In this document: positions 1-8,490 of the stretch, in pieces
How positions within the stretch are numbered: the first letter of the stretch is position 1
Layout of the letters: every line of letters begins with the position of its first letter
Assembly (NCBI GenBank): GCA_022823725.1
Contig: JAJEHL010000028.1
Span: 1-41,275, forward strand
Source of the DNA: Candidatus Latescibacterota bacterium
Lineage (GTDB): Bacteria > Latescibacterota > UBA2968
Direction: 5' to 3'
DNA length: 41,275 bases
Notes under the pieces: model-generated
Databases searched by the model: none
What the model saw: only the letters and a program-made list of their open reading frames with translations
Told to the model about the DNA's origin: nothing
Translations under genes and position numbers: made by a program

Positions 1-153
1 TCGACATCAGCGCCGATACTTGGGGATTTACAACGACCTTGTCCTGATCATTTACATCTAAAAGATAATCTGCCCTATCTGCGATGGTATTGGGAGTTTT
101 TACACACTCTCGCGCCCAAAAAAATGAAGTCGCCGAAGGCAGAACAAAGATAA
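1..153 (+). CDS. Possible 3' end of a truncated gene
   Basis: Frame 1 is open from the window edge to a TAA at 151-153, giving about 50 residues ending in a basic tail. The segment LRWYWEFLHTLAPKK looks protein-like, but I recognise no family. It would converge on the minus-strand amidohydrolase that ends at 226. The opposite strand is also open over 1-225 but has no ATG, GTG or TTG start, so either frame or neither could be real. Low confidence. Confidence 0.3.
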   Translation, partial: STSAPILGDLQRPCPDHLHLKDNLPYLRWYWEFLHTLAPKKMKSPKAEQR

Positions 154-225
154 AAAAGGTGGAATTATCACCAACACTTTCGACAAGATTCTCAGTTTTT
201 TCGCAGGCGTGCGTAAGGTCAGTTA

Positions 226-1086
226 TTAACCTTCACTCAATAGTTTCTGAGCATTTTGATATGTGATTTTGTCAAATGCCTCTTTTGGTAAGTTCAGGCG
301 TTGTAGATAATCCATCAGGCGCGTGTCGAAATAATCCCTTCCAAATAACAGGCTATCCTGAAAATCGATCAGGAATTGCCTGCCAAATGCTTCGTCTCGG
401 CTGATTGCGGTCAGTCCCGATCCTGCGGAGAGGTCGGCGTAGAGATTGTCGTATTTTTTGAGCATCTGGGGTACTTTGCCGCCGGGTTCAACCGGACCTG
501 TGGGATAGGCTTCTTTGTCGAATTTGCCGTCGCCGGAAATGTGTGCCCAGAATCCCGGGGCGTGGCCGATGAAATTGGTCTCGGGACATGCGATAATCGC
601 CCGTTCAAATGCTTCGATGCTGCCGCCATACCACCAGTTTGGTCGCGGGTAATCCCCTCGCCCGTGATCGATGGGATAGTCGAGATGGATTGTGATCGGC
701 AGGCCCATGTCACCGCAGACGTGGTAGAGTCTGATGGCGTCCGGATCGTCGAATACCACCCGAACTTTTAGTTCGCTGGCTATCCGTATCCCGTGAATTT
801 CTACGGCTGCTTTCAAGCGGTCAATCGCGTCGGGACGCTTTGGGTGTGGCATATATCCCAGTACAAATCGGTCGGGGGCTGTGCGTCCCACCTGTATCAC
901 GTCTTCGAGGGGGATGCACACGCCTGTTGGGGGCAATACTTTGTGATAGCTGGGGCTGTATTCGTCTTCTGGCGCTTCCCAGGAAAAGAGCCACATCTGG
1001 TCGATGTTCTGCTCGTCCATGTTTTTCAATATTTTTTCGGCGTTGAATCCGTGCCAGTTTGGGTGGTTGTGCGCGTCGATTAACAT
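226..1086 (-). CDS. Amidohydrolase-family metal-dependent hydrolase
   Basis: A 286-residue TIM-barrel hydrolase of the amidohydrolase 2 type (relatives of ACMS decarboxylase and resorcylate decarboxylase). The N-terminus MLIDAHNH carries the metal-binding HxH pair. Further likely metal or catalytic positions are the His in PITIHLDYP, the His in NFIGHAPGFW and the Asp in LLFGRDYFDTR near the C-terminus. It is probably cytoplasmic, since no signal peptide is visible. It is the last gene of a three-gene minus-strand operon, 12 bases after the aminopeptidase-like gene and preceded by an AGGAG-like ribosome site. The neighbours suggest breakdown of a small carboxylic or sugar-derived substrate. 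The exact substrate cannot be read from the sequence. Confidence 0.85.
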   Translation of the reverse strand: MLIDAHNHPNWHGFNAEKILKNMDEQNIDQMWLFSWEAPEDEYSPSYHKVLPPTGVCIPLEDVIQVGRTAPDRFVLGYMPHPKRPDAIDRLKAAVEIHGIRIASELKVRVVFDDPDAIRLYHVCGDMGLPITIHLDYPIDHGRGDYPRPNWWYGGSIEAFERAIIACPETNFIGHAPGFWAHISGDGKFDKEAYPTGPVEPGGKVPQMLKKYDNLYADLSAGSGLTAISRDEAFGRQFLIDFQDSLLFGRDYFDTRLMDYLQRLNLPKEAFDKITYQNAQKLLSEG

Positions 1087-1098
1087 GTGAGGCTCCTT

Positions 1099-2172
1099 TT
1101 AAACCAGATATGCGCCATCTCGAATGATTTCGCGTGTCTTCCCGTCGGCTGAAATCAACAGGAGTGACGCCACTTGTATCGGGCTGTCTTTGGCATAGAC
1201 GATGTCTTGGTGAACAATATGTGCGGGGGACTTGAAATGTTCTGGCCCAATTGTGCCGCCGAGGTGTTCGCTGCGCCCATAAGCCCAGTGAAAGCCCGCT
1301 TTTTCATCTTCTAAGACATTGCCCCAGACAACGGCTTTTGGATTGCAGCCCAGGGCGAGTTCGGCGATGTTGCCGCGTGTCGGGTCTTCGTCGAAATAGG
1401 CTTTGAAGCTCGCGGCTTGTGTTGTTTCTCCCGCGACATCTACTATCCGATTGTTTTCGACCCGAAATACGATGACGTCGCCATTATCACTGACGGGTAT
1501 TTCGCCTTCTGTGCGGCTCGGTTCGCCGTTTCTTTCTCCTTCATAAGGTACCTGGAAACTTTCGCCACTCGGCAAGTTGATAATGGGAAATGCCGTGTTT
1601 GCCTTTTCTCGGGGCAGTTGTCCATCGTCTTTGTGGGCTTCGCGGAAGCGCAGGTCAACGGTCCATTTGTGGCCGGTTGAGAAAATAACCCGTGCGTATT
1701 CTGCTTCGGAGAGTGCGTCCATTAATATCTGGCAGCGTCGCGCTACTTCGGTATAATCCGCAGAGAGCGCGGTTTCTTCCATGCGTCGGACAACGCCTGG
1801 CAATGATGCGGCGCGAAAGTCTTTGTGTGAACGCGCCCAGGCAGATAGTGGCGCGGTGGCGGAGAATTGCGTGAGGGCATTTGCTATTGTCGCTCTCGCC
1901 AGGCCGTCGCGCAAGGGAAAGGGGACGCCTTCGTCGAGGGGCAGATTGCCATTGTGAGCACCGGTCGCGGGAAAGGTGATGAGGGGCAGGACGTCAAAGC
2001 CAATTTGTTCGCCGAGCGATACCCAGGCCGCACGCCATTCGGCGGCCATTTCTCTGCGCTCGCGCCAGGTCTCGCTATCGCGCAGTTCACCGTGCGGGAT
2101 GTCGGCAATGACGGCTATTGTTTCGTCGGGTTCGGGATGAAATACATCTGTGAATAATTTGTGTAAGTCCAT
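1099..2172 (-). CDS. M29-like aminopeptidase-family protein
   Basis: A 357-residue protein resembling the aminopeptidase T / M29 (AmpS) family. The C-terminal half has the family layout: an acidic NIAELALGCNP segment (about 270-280), then an ERA-like glycine-rich stretch with SEHLGGTIGPEH (about 308-320) and AHIVHQDIVY (about 326-335), which would supply Glu, His and Asp metal ligands. The N-terminal half is less typical, so it may act on a non-peptide substrate. The start codon is one base after the stop of the upstream isomerase gene, so translation is probably coupled. No signal peptide is visible. The family assignment rests on motif layout and the reaction is uncertain. Confidence 0.65.
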   Translation of the reverse strand: MDLHKLFTDVFHPEPDETIAVIADIPHGELRDSETWRERREMAAEWRAAWVSLGEQIGFDVLPLITFPATGAHNGNLPLDEGVPFPLRDGLARATIANALTQFSATAPLSAWARSHKDFRAASLPGVVRRMEETALSADYTEVARRCQILMDALSEAEYARVIFSTGHKWTVDLRFREAHKDDGQLPREKANTAFPIINLPSGESFQVPYEGERNGEPSRTEGEIPVSDNGDVIVFRVENNRIVDVAGETTQAASFKAYFDEDPTRGNIAELALGCNPKAVVWGNVLEDEKAGFHWAYGRSEHLGGTIGPEHFKSPAHIVHQDIVYAKDSPIQVASLLLISADGKTREIIRDGAYLV

Positions 2173-2173
2173 T

Positions 2174-2986
2174 TTACAAGTTGTCCAGTACAGCGCGCAG
2201 TTGCCGCACGCCTTTTAGCATTAGCTCTGGGGAGCCCCAGTGTTCGATGCTCACATTGCCCGTATAACCGTCTGATAGGACCATTTTGAGCAGGTCTTCG
2301 TATTTTATATTGCTGTCGCGAATGGGGTCCAGTTCTTTGTCGGGGTTGGGCTTGACGTGCAGATGGGTGATCCGTCCCTTGATTTGTTCGTATCCATCGG
2401 GGATGGCTTGTTCGCCGCATCCGATGCCGTTGTTCACGTCCCAGCAGAAGCTGAATCCCGATGTGTCGCCGAGGGCGTCGGCAACCATTCTCGCTTCGGC
2501 GCAACTGCCGGCAATGGTCGCGCCTTCGTTTTCCATTGATAGGGTGACGCCTTCGCGTTCGGCTGTTTTGGCTATGGGTTCGAGAAATGGCACGATGACG
2601 TCGAGATAATTCTCAACGCCGGGTCGATTTGCCCGGTCTCCTTTTCGCCGATTGGGATTCCACAGGGAAAATCCGCGGATGACGGTTGTATCAAATGCTT
2701 TTGCGAGTTCGATCATGCGGTCAAACATGCGCTGGTGTTCGGCTTTTTCTGCGTCGCTGTCGTGCGCGCATTTGCCCACGGGCGAGCCGACGGACATGAC
2801 GGTTACATTGTACTTTGCCAGTACGTCCTGGACGCGCTGCAGTTCGTCGTTGTCGATTTCCTGGACGCGTTTGCCCCAGATGCCGCCGCGCAGTTCAATG
2901 CCCGTTGCACCCGCTTCTACGCCCAGGCGCACAGATTTATCAAAATCGGCTTTGTCGATTTCATCTGCAAAATAACACAGTTCCAT
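2174..2986 (-). CDS. Sugar phosphate isomerase/epimerase-like TIM-barrel protein
   Basis: A 270-residue xylose-isomerase-like TIM barrel (AP endonuclease 2 superfamily). Likely metal ligands follow the family pattern: Glu in LSMENEG, Asp and Asn in CWDVNNG, His in ITHLHVKP and Glu in VSIEHWG. The frame extends 17 codons upstream to 3037. The ATG at 2986 is preferred because an AGGAG box (plus-strand CTCCT at 2993-2997) sits 7 bases before it. It is the first gene of the minus-strand operon with the M29-like and amidohydrolase genes, downstream of a good sigma-70-type promoter. Known relatives isomerise or epimerise sugars or hydroxypyruvate. The substrate here is not determined. Confidence 0.85.
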   Translation of the reverse strand: MELCYFADEIDKADFDKSVRLGVEAGATGIELRGGIWGKRVQEIDNDELQRVQDVLAKYNVTVMSVGSPVGKCAHDSDAEKAEHQRMFDRMIELAKAFDTTVIRGFSLWNPNRRKGDRANRPGVENYLDVIVPFLEPIAKTAEREGVTLSMENEGATIAGSCAEARMVADALGDTSGFSFCWDVNNGIGCGEQAIPDGYEQIKGRITHLHVKPNPDKELDPIRDSNIKYEDLLKMVLSDGYTGNVSIEHWGSPELMLKGVRQLRAVLDNL

Positions 2987-3025
2987 TCGTTTCTCCTGTA
3001 AAGGGTTAAAATGACTTGATGCCAT

Positions 3026-3053
3026 ATCATATAACATCTTTTTGAACAGTCAA
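3026..3053 (-). promoter_or_regulatory. Sigma-70-type promoter of the isomerase operon
   Basis: On the minus strand TTGACT (3048-3053) is followed after 16 bases by TATGAT (3026-3031), about 40 bases before the chosen ATG at 2986. Both boxes match the consensus at five of six positions. Confidence 0.65.
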
Positions 3054-3120
3054 AGAAAAACGCGACCCACGCAAGTTTATTTTTCGTTTTTCATTTTTTA
3101 TTTTTCATTATCATGAACGT

Positions 3121-3444
3121 ATGAATGAACAGACGCGAAAGAAAATTCTGCAATCCACGCCGCATCCGAAGGGGATTCGCAAGGTGGATAGAAAACGCCT
3201 GCTGGCACAATTATCCCAGGCTGATCCGCCGCCCGATTACGACCGTTATATGCGCTCCAAATCATGGCAGATTAAGAGGCAGAAGTTTCTCGCGCATTAT
3301 AATTGCCAGTGCGTTTTGTGTGGGAGTAAGGAGCATTTGCATGTGCATCACTTGCACTACAAGACGCTGGGGAATGAGGGTGTGGAGGATGTGATTGTTT
3401 GTTGCAGGCGCTGTCATTTTATTGAGCACTTTAAAAAAAGTTAG
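3121..3444 (+). CDS. Small HNH endonuclease-domain protein
   Basis: A 107-residue basic protein with one HNH/McrA-like zinc finger nuclease fold in its C-terminal half. A first Cys pair lies in CQCVLCG (about 62-68), the HNH core in LHVHHLHYKTLGNEG (about 73-87) and a second Cys pair in VCCRRCH (about 93-99). The N-terminal 50 residues are polar, with no recognised domain. It stands alone between two divergent blocks, has no clear Shine-Dalgarno box and is followed by a REP-like palindrome. Such orphan HNH genes occur in restriction systems, phage remnants and as solitary genes, and nothing here identifies the role. Confidence 0.8.
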   Translation: MNEQTRKKILQSTPHPKGIRKVDRKRLLAQLSQADPPPDYDRYMRSKSWQIKRQKFLAHYNCQCVLCGSKEHLHVHHLHYKTLGNEGVEDVIVCCRRCHFIEHFKKS

Positions 3445-3490
3445 AAGTAAAATACAAAAAGTGGGTAGTGATAGCACTCATCAACAAAGC

Positions 3491-3551
3491 CGTCATCGCG
3501 GTATGGTCCCCGTATAGAATCACTACGGGGCATGCTTGAGCCGCAATCCAG
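3491..3551 (+). repeat. REP-like nested palindrome, copy A
   Basis: An inner hairpin CCCCGTA (3508-3514) / TACGGGG (3524-3530) is enclosed by an outer GCGG...CCGC arm ending in GAGCCGCAATCCAG (3538-3551). Related copies lie at 16621-16668 (inverted) and 27767-27798, all intergenic. Confidence 0.6.
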
Positions 3552-3596
3552 CTTTGGGAGGTGTTGGGTGGTCCTTTTAAATTTCCGGAGATTTAT

Positions 3597-4877
3597 ATGC
3601 CGAATATTATCATTATCACAACGCACGATACAGGACGACATTTTGGGTGTTATGGTGTCGATACGGTACACACACCCGCGATTGACGCGATTGCCGACGA
3701 TGGGTTCAAGTTTACCAATTATTTCACGACGAGTCCGGTGTGTAGTCCCAGTCGAGGGGCTATGCTTACGGGGCGCTATCCACAGAGCAATGGGTTGGTT
3801 GGTCTGACGCATTCGCCGTGGGATTGGTGCTTTAATGAGGGCGAGCGACATCTTTCGCATATTTTGCGGGATGCGGGCTATTATACGGCTCTTTTTGGTT
3901 TGCAACACGAGGCGTCCAATACTGAGGATCTGGGTTTTGAAGCGACTTTTGCACAGCGCGATGAAAATGGTCGCCGTGCAAACGCGCTTGTGGTTGCCCA
4001 TGCTCTGGCGGATTTTCTCAGGGCAGACGCGGGTTCCAGGACGCCGTTCTACGCGCAAGTCGGTTTTTTTGAGACGCATCGTCCGCACGATTTTGGCGAT
4101 GTGGGGCCTGATGATAGGAAGGGTGTTGATGTGCCGCCTTATCTAATTGATGACGAGACATCGCGCCGGGAACTCGCTCTGCAACAGGGTGCGATCCGCC
4201 GCGTTGATGAGGCTGTTCAGATTATTACCGATGCGTTGAGAGAAAGTGGGTTGGAAGACGATACGCTGCTGGTGTTTACGGTTGATCACGGTATTGAGTT
4301 TCCCAGGGCGAAGTGGTTTTGCTATGATGCGGGTATTGGCGTTGCATTGCTTATGCGCTGGCCCGGCGGTGGTGTTCGGGGTGGACAGTCCTGCGATCAT
4401 CTGCTCAGCAATGTCGATTTTTTGCCTACGCTTATGGATCTCATAGGCCATCCCATTCCGGATAATGTGGAGGGTTTGAGTTTTGCCAGTGTGTTCAAAG
4501 ATCCCGATGCGGAACCCACACGCGATGCGGCTTTTTCCATTTTTCAGGGTAGCGATAGTCGCAGTGTTCGCACCGATCGCTACAAGTTTATTCGCAATTT
4601 CAGTCCGCGGCGTTTGATAGATGTGCCCGTGGATATGACCGATCCTCCCAGGCCGCGTATCAAACAACCCGTGGCGCAACTCTACGATCTGGAAAAAGAT
4701 CCCGATGAATTTGAGGATGTAGCCCATAAACCCGAATATCGGGATGTTTATAATGCGTTGAGCCAGCGCCTTTGGCAATGGATGGAAGATGTGAATGATC
4801 CGTCGCTCAAGAGTCCGATTCCCACGCCGTATTATTGGGAGGCGATGGCAGACTATCACCAGAGAAAGGAAAATTGA
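3597..4877 (+). CDS. Type I sulfatase
   Basis: A 426-residue sulfatase of the alkaline-phosphatase superfamily. The formylglycine site CSPSR is at residues 49-53, so Cys49 would need an anaerobic or FGE-type maturase encoded elsewhere. The N-terminal metal site is THDTGRH (about 9-15). A second conserved block, VDHGIEFPRAKW, supplies Asp and His ligands and the catalytic Lys. The start is placed at 3597 because CCGGAG lies 8 bases upstream and the sulfatase fold begins at MPNIIIIT. No signal peptide is visible, so it may act on imported sulfated sugars. The stop overlaps the ATG of the following oxidoreductase (TGATG), indicating coupled translation. Confidence 0.9.
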   Translation: MPNIIIITTHDTGRHFGCYGVDTVHTPAIDAIADDGFKFTNYFTTSPVCSPSRGAMLTGRYPQSNGLVGLTHSPWDWCFNEGERHLSHILRDAGYYTALFGLQHEASNTEDLGFEATFAQRDENGRRANALVVAHALADFLRADAGSRTPFYAQVGFFETHRPHDFGDVGPDDRKGVDVPPYLIDDETSRRELALQQGAIRRVDEAVQIITDALRESGLEDDTLLVFTVDHGIEFPRAKWFCYDAGIGVALLMRWPGGGVRGGQSCDHLLSNVDFLPTLMDLIGHPIPDNVEGLSFASVFKDPDAEPTRDAAFSIFQGSDSRSVRTDRYKFIRNFSPRRLIDVPVDMTDPPRPRIKQPVAQLYDLEKDPDEFEDVAHKPEYRDVYNALSQRLWQWMEDVNDPSLKSPIPTPYYWEAMADYHQRKEN

Positions 4878-6082
4878 TGTCCAGAGGAAAAATTGTAAAT
4901 CTCGCGCTCATTGGCTGTGGCGGTATTGCCGGTGGGCATCTTCGGCGGTATGGAGAGCTTATTGATAAGGGCGAAGACCGCTTTCGCATTGTGGCTGCGG
5001 TTGATAGCGATATCAGTCGCGCGCAGGCTTATGCCGATCAGATCAATGGGAAGACCGGATGGGAGGTTAAAAGCTATCCCTCGGTTGAGGATTTGCTCAG
5101 TTCAGAGTCCAATCTCGATGGGGCCGATATATGCAGTCCTCACGGTTTGCATCATGTGCTCGCTTGCGAATTGCTCGAAGGCGGTGTGAATATTCTGTGC
5201 GAAAAACCCATTGGTATAACGGTTAAAGCCACGCAAAAAATTATCGATACAGCCAAACGCCATCAGAAGATCGCCGCGAATGCGGAACAGTGTCGTCGCA
5301 GTGTTGGGCAGCGCACAATTCACTGGGCGTTTAACGGTGGTCCGCTCGGCGAACCCAGATTGTGGTACGCTATCAGGTCGGGATGGCAGGATCCCGCGAA
5401 TTATCCCGATTGGCACTGGCGCGTGGATCGCAAACTCGGCGGTTGCGGGATGGTTATGGATAGCGGCGCGCACTGGGTGGATACGATGCGTTACTGGTTT
5501 GGGGAAGTGGAGAGTGTTTATGCGCGCGTGGAGCAGATGGAACAGCGTCCCCACAAAAAAGGCGATGATCTGGTTGATGATAGTCGCGAGGATTTTTGGA
5601 CCAGTATTTTCAATTTTGAAAGTGGCGTGATCGGCACGTGGTCGTGGACGGTTAGCGCGCCTGGCAAGGGTTTTACGCAACTCAATCTCACCGGGAGCAA
5701 GGGCACGATTGTCGAGAGCGATATTTTTCATCCTGCGGCGTCTCAGGCGCGCGGTGAATGCAATTTTATAGATGGCACGACTTATGGCGTGTCCCAGCTT
5801 CAGGATATGTTTCTCGATTCATTGAGTCAGGGTGAAAAGGATCGTCTCTTTCCCTATGGGCTAACCGATGGCATGGCGATTGAGTTGTGGGATTTTATCG
5901 ATGCGCTGAGTATTGGGCGCGATGTGGAAATCGATGCGGAAGAGGGGCTTAAGAGCAAAGCCGTGAGCGAAGCGATTTACGAGTCTGGAAAAAGCGGAGA
6001 GGTCGTCAAGGTGAGCGATGTGGTATCCGGCGAGGTTTGTGCTTATCAGGAGGATGTTGATGAGATGTGGGGGTTGGTGTGA
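4877..6082 (+). CDS. Gfo/Idh/MocA-family oxidoreductase
   Basis: A 401-residue NAD(P)-dependent sugar dehydrogenase-like protein. The Rossmann motif GCGGIAGGH is at about 12-20, and the family signature CEKPIG follows at about 105. The central and C-terminal part is the alpha/beta substrate-binding domain, with a GGCGMVMDSGAHWVD segment carrying the expected His. The ATG at 4877 overlaps the sulfatase stop. The pair probably forms a two-gene operon that desulfates and then oxidises or reduces a sugar. A strong terminator follows at 6101-6142. Confidence 0.9.
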   Translation: MSRGKIVNLALIGCGGIAGGHLRRYGELIDKGEDRFRIVAAVDSDISRAQAYADQINGKTGWEVKSYPSVEDLLSSESNLDGADICSPHGLHHVLACELLEGGVNILCEKPIGITVKATQKIIDTAKRHQKIAANAEQCRRSVGQRTIHWAFNGGPLGEPRLWYAIRSGWQDPANYPDWHWRVDRKLGGCGMVMDSGAHWVDTMRYWFGEVESVYARVEQMEQRPHKKGDDLVDDSREDFWTSIFNFESGVIGTWSWTVSAPGKGFTQLNLTGSKGTIVESDIFHPAASQARGECNFIDGTTYGVSQLQDMFLDSLSQGEKDRLFPYGLTDGMAIELWDFIDALSIGRDVEIDAEEGLKSKAVSEAIYESGKSGEVVKVSDVVSGEVCAYQEDVDEMWGLV

Positions 6083-6100
6083 GGTGTTGGCGTGTTGAGT

Positions 6101-6142
6101 AAAAACGGGTCGCTATCTCGAAGGATAGCGACCCGTTTTTTT
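6101..6142. terminator. Bidirectional Rho-independent terminator
   Basis: The arms are 6101-6117 and 6124-6140, a perfect 17-bp stem (A5 + ACGGGTCGCTATC-type core) with a 6-base TCGAAG loop. It has A and T tracts on both sides and serves the plus-strand oxidoreductase gene and the minus-strand VOC gene, whose stop codon abuts it. Confidence 0.93.
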
Positions 6143-6533
6143 ACGTATTTCCCGGGCGGCCGATTTCGATGAGGTTGCCATCCGGGTCGTGTACGAAGAC
6201 ATAGCGCGTGCCGTCGTGTGGGCGCACGCCGGGACCGGAGGCAACGCGCACGCGTTCGCGGTCGAGCGAGGTGATGACGCGATCGAAGTCGGCGACTTCA
6301 AAGGCGATGTGGCGGCGCGAGGGACGGGGGTATTCCTCGGCGAGGATCAGATGGATTTCGATGTCGCCACAGCGATACCAGGCACCAGCAAAGTCGTAAT
6401 CTGGTCGGGGAATGGGTTGCAGCCCCAGGGTCTTTTCGTAAAATGCCGATGCGCGCTCGAGGTTACCTGTAACCAATGTGATGTGGCTGACGCGGGTGAT
6501 GCCCAGGCCAGCCGAGTCCGTGCGATTGGCCAC
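6141..6533 (-). CDS. VOC/glyoxalase-like domain protein
   Basis: A 130-residue single vicinal-oxygen-chelate module. It has a paired beta-alpha-beta-beta-beta layout with metal-ligand-like positions: His in VSHITLVTGN (about 16), Glu/His in IEIHLIL and HIAFEVADFD, and Glu in GNLIEIGRP near the end. It lies 4 bases after the sigma-factor stop, so the two genes are probably cotranscribed and end at the shared terminator. Such proteins act as isomerases, dioxygenases or thiol-transfer resistance enzymes. The substrate cannot be inferred. Confidence 0.85.
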   Translation of the reverse strand: MANRTDSAGLGITRVSHITLVTGNLERASAFYEKTLGLQPIPRPDYDFAGAWYRCGDIEIHLILAEEYPRPSRRHIAFEVADFDRVITSLDRERVRVASGPGVRPHDGTRYVFVHDPDGNLIEIGRPGNT

Positions 6534-6537
6534 CGGA

Positions 6538-7419
6538 TCAATTCTCCATCAGTAAGGTTCTCATTTTTCGCATACGAGAAGGATGTTTGAGTGCCGCCAG
6601 GGCTTTGTCGCGTATCTGGCGCACCCGCTCTTTGGTCAGGTTGAGGATGTTGCCAATTTGCTCCAGCGTCATTGTTTCACCGCTGTTAATGCCAAAATAG
6701 AGGCGCAATACGCGAGCGTCGCGCGGTGCCAATGTGTTGAGCGCGGTGTGTATTTCCTCTGCCATAGAGTTTTCGAGCATGGCCTCTTCAGGGGTTTCCT
6801 GGTCGTTATCTGACAATATTTCCAGCAAGCTGGTGTCAGGACCGTCTTCAAGGGGCATGTCATAAGAAATATGCCACCGCGAAGCACTGAGGAGATCTTG
6901 CACTTGCTTGGGGTGCAATTCGGCTTGTGCGGCAATTTCTTCGATACGCGGTTCGCGCCCCAGCGATTGTTTGAGCTCCGAGGATATGCGTTCCAATTTG
7001 CTCAAGTGTTTGATTTTGTTGACGGGCAGTCGTACCATGCGGGCTTTTTCTGCCAATGCCGATAAGATGCCCTGCCGGATCCACCAGACTGCATACGTGG
7101 TGAATTTGACGCCAACGGTTTCGTCATAGCGGGTGGCTGCGCGAACAAGACCCATGTTGCCTTCGGCAATGAGGTCTTCCAGGAGCAAGCCGCGTCCCTG
7201 ATATTCTTTGGCTATGGTAATGACAAATCGCAAATTGGATTCGATCATTTTATTGAGGCTTTTGCGGTCTCCTGTGCGGATGCGCTTGGCCAGATCAATC
7301 TCTTCTTGTGGTGTGAGCAATTCGCTAAAGGCGATATCTTTGAAATAGAGTTCCAGTGCAGAACTACTGCCTCCATTTGTTCTGGTTGAGGTGCTGGAAC
7401 TCACGAGTGCGGCAGACAT
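6538..7419 (-). CDS. RpoD-like sigma-70 factor (RpoD/group 2)
   Basis: A 293-residue sigma-70 protein with a short variable N-terminus rich in Ser and Thr. Region 1.2 is at about 20-52 (ALELYFKDIA...LAKRIRTGD). Region 2 is at about 60-130 (NLRFVITIAKEYQGRG, then FTTYAVWWIRQGI for -10 recognition and melting). Region 3 is central, and region 4 near the end has the helix-turn-helix MTLEQIGNILNLTKERVRQI. It lacks the long region 1.1 of proteobacterial RpoD and in size resembles the short primary sigma of Bacteroidetes. It could be the primary factor or a group 2 paralogue. The 500-bp upstream region is unusually long and carries repeated G-runs. The VOC gene follows closely. Confidence 0.92.
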   Translation of the reverse strand: MSAALVSSSTSTRTNGGSSSALELYFKDIAFSELLTPQEEIDLAKRIRTGDRKSLNKMIESNLRFVITIAKEYQGRGLLLEDLIAEGNMGLVRAATRYDETVGVKFTTYAVWWIRQGILSALAEKARMVRLPVNKIKHLSKLERISSELKQSLGREPRIEEIAAQAELHPKQVQDLLSASRWHISYDMPLEDGPDTSLLEILSDNDQETPEEAMLENSMAEEIHTALNTLAPRDARVLRLYFGINSGETMTLEQIGNILNLTKERVRQIRDKALAALKHPSRMRKMRTLLMEN

Positions 7420-7921
7420 GTATTTCCCCCGTGACTGAGAAAACGACTCTCTTGATCAAGTGTCTTGTGTTTCAACTCGTCAAAGGTGTACAATTAAAAA
7501 ACTCAAATATTGTGACACCTTCCGACTCTTGTATGGGAGAGAATCGGTTGTTGCCAGAATATATGGGACATTGATTTTGGGGAAACCAATGGCCTCATTA
7601 TGTGACAACCTAATTTCGGGGAGTGTTACTTTGGGGAGTCGATCTGGGGGGATACGATCACAAGCCGCAGGGGAGCGGTGTGCTCGTCCAAATCATAGTG
7701 TGTGGGGCAAGTATTGGGGAAAAGTAATACTTGGGCAGACAAGATAGCGGATTCAATTTTAGAATGCAACTCTTTTTCTATGCCATTCTCCTGATATTTT
7801 GAAACTCAAGGCCGTATTTTTGGTTTTTTTTAATGAAATACTTATTGGCATGTTGAGAGAAAATAATAAATAGAGTTTTATTTGTCAATAAATAACTCTT
7901 GTTTAACAAGTTACAGGCTTG
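7420..7921. other. Long intergenic region with repeated G-runs
   Basis: Between the sigma-factor start and the ferritin end I see no convincing gene. Plus-strand open frames of 60-95 codons have no ribosome site and no family resemblance. Seven runs of four or more G lie between about 7579 and 7719, several in the context TTGGGGA. I found no promoter I would defend for the sigma gene. An AT-rich hairpin near the ferritin end is listed separately. Confidence 0.5.
7861..7910 (-). terminator. Weak AT-rich terminator after ferritin
   Basis: On the minus strand a short CTTGT/ACAAG hairpin is followed by AGAGT + TTTATT pairing with AATAAA + ACTCT (two-base bulge, plus-strand 7872-7899) and then an AT-rich run. 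No clean U-tract is present, so confidence is modest. Confidence 0.35.
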
Positions 7922-8440
7922 CTACTGGCCCTCGGTAGTGTCTGTGCCATTGAGTCCTCTCTGGGCGAGGTCGCGGTCGAGCAAAAACAAGCCGTTGCCC
8001 TCTATGCCGACCAGCTTGATCGTGTCGATCAATTCTCTGACAACGGCTTCTTCTTCGACTTGTTCGGCAATAAACCACTGTAGAAAGGTGTGGGTGGCGT
8101 GGTCGCGTTCGGACAGGGCGAGGTCGGCGATGTTGTAGATGCTTTGAGAGACTTTTTGCTCCTGGGCAAGACTATCTTCAAATACTTCTAATGGGCTGTC
8201 CCAACTTTGTTTGGGGGTCTCAATGGTACTAAAGCGTATATCGGCCTCGCGGTCGTCGAGAAAATCGTATATTTTCATGCCATGGGTGAGTTCTTCCTGG
8301 GCTTGAACGCGCATCCAATGGGCAAAGCCATTGAGATTTTGCGTGAGAAAATACGCGGACATTGCCAGATAACTATACGCCGAGTAGTATTCCATATTGA
8401 GTTGCTCATTGAGCGCGGCAGCTATTTTTGTGTTGATAAT
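7922..8440 (-). CDS. ftnA: Ferritin with apparent ATT start codon
   Basis: A 172-residue bacterial non-haem ferritin that stores iron as ferrihydrite in a 24-mer. Ferroxidase residues are in place: Glu and Tyr in NEQLNMEYYSAYSY, the EExxH set in AQEELTHGM, the Glu of AQEQ and the EQVEEE segment. Family N-termini begin a few residues before ALNEQ. Here a perfect AGGAGG (plus 8446-8451) sits 5 bases before an ATT at 8440-8438, giving (M)INTKIAAALNEQ. The only upstream ATG (8518) would add 26 unrelated residues, would read through the Shine-Dalgarno and sits on the -35 box. A consensus promoter is upstream. It is divergent from a second ferritin, and the C-terminus has a short extra tail. Confidence 0.9.
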   Translation of the reverse strand: MINTKIAAALNEQLNMEYYSAYSYLAMSAYFLTQNLNGFAHWMRVQAQEELTHGMKIYDFLDDREADIRFSTIETPKQSWDSPLEVFEDSLAQEQKVSQSIYNIADLALSERDHATHTFLQWFIAEQVEEEAVVRELIDTIKLVGIEGNGLFLLDRDLAQRGLNGTDTTEGQ

Positions 8441-8490
8441 GGTATCCTCCTGTTGCGATAGGGGGGAAACAATATCCAAAAGGGGAGATA

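Noticed and set aside
7460-7747. A 95-codon plus-strand frame upstream of the sigma factor
   Set aside because: No ribosome site, no recognisable domain and a composition like intergenic DNA with G-runs.
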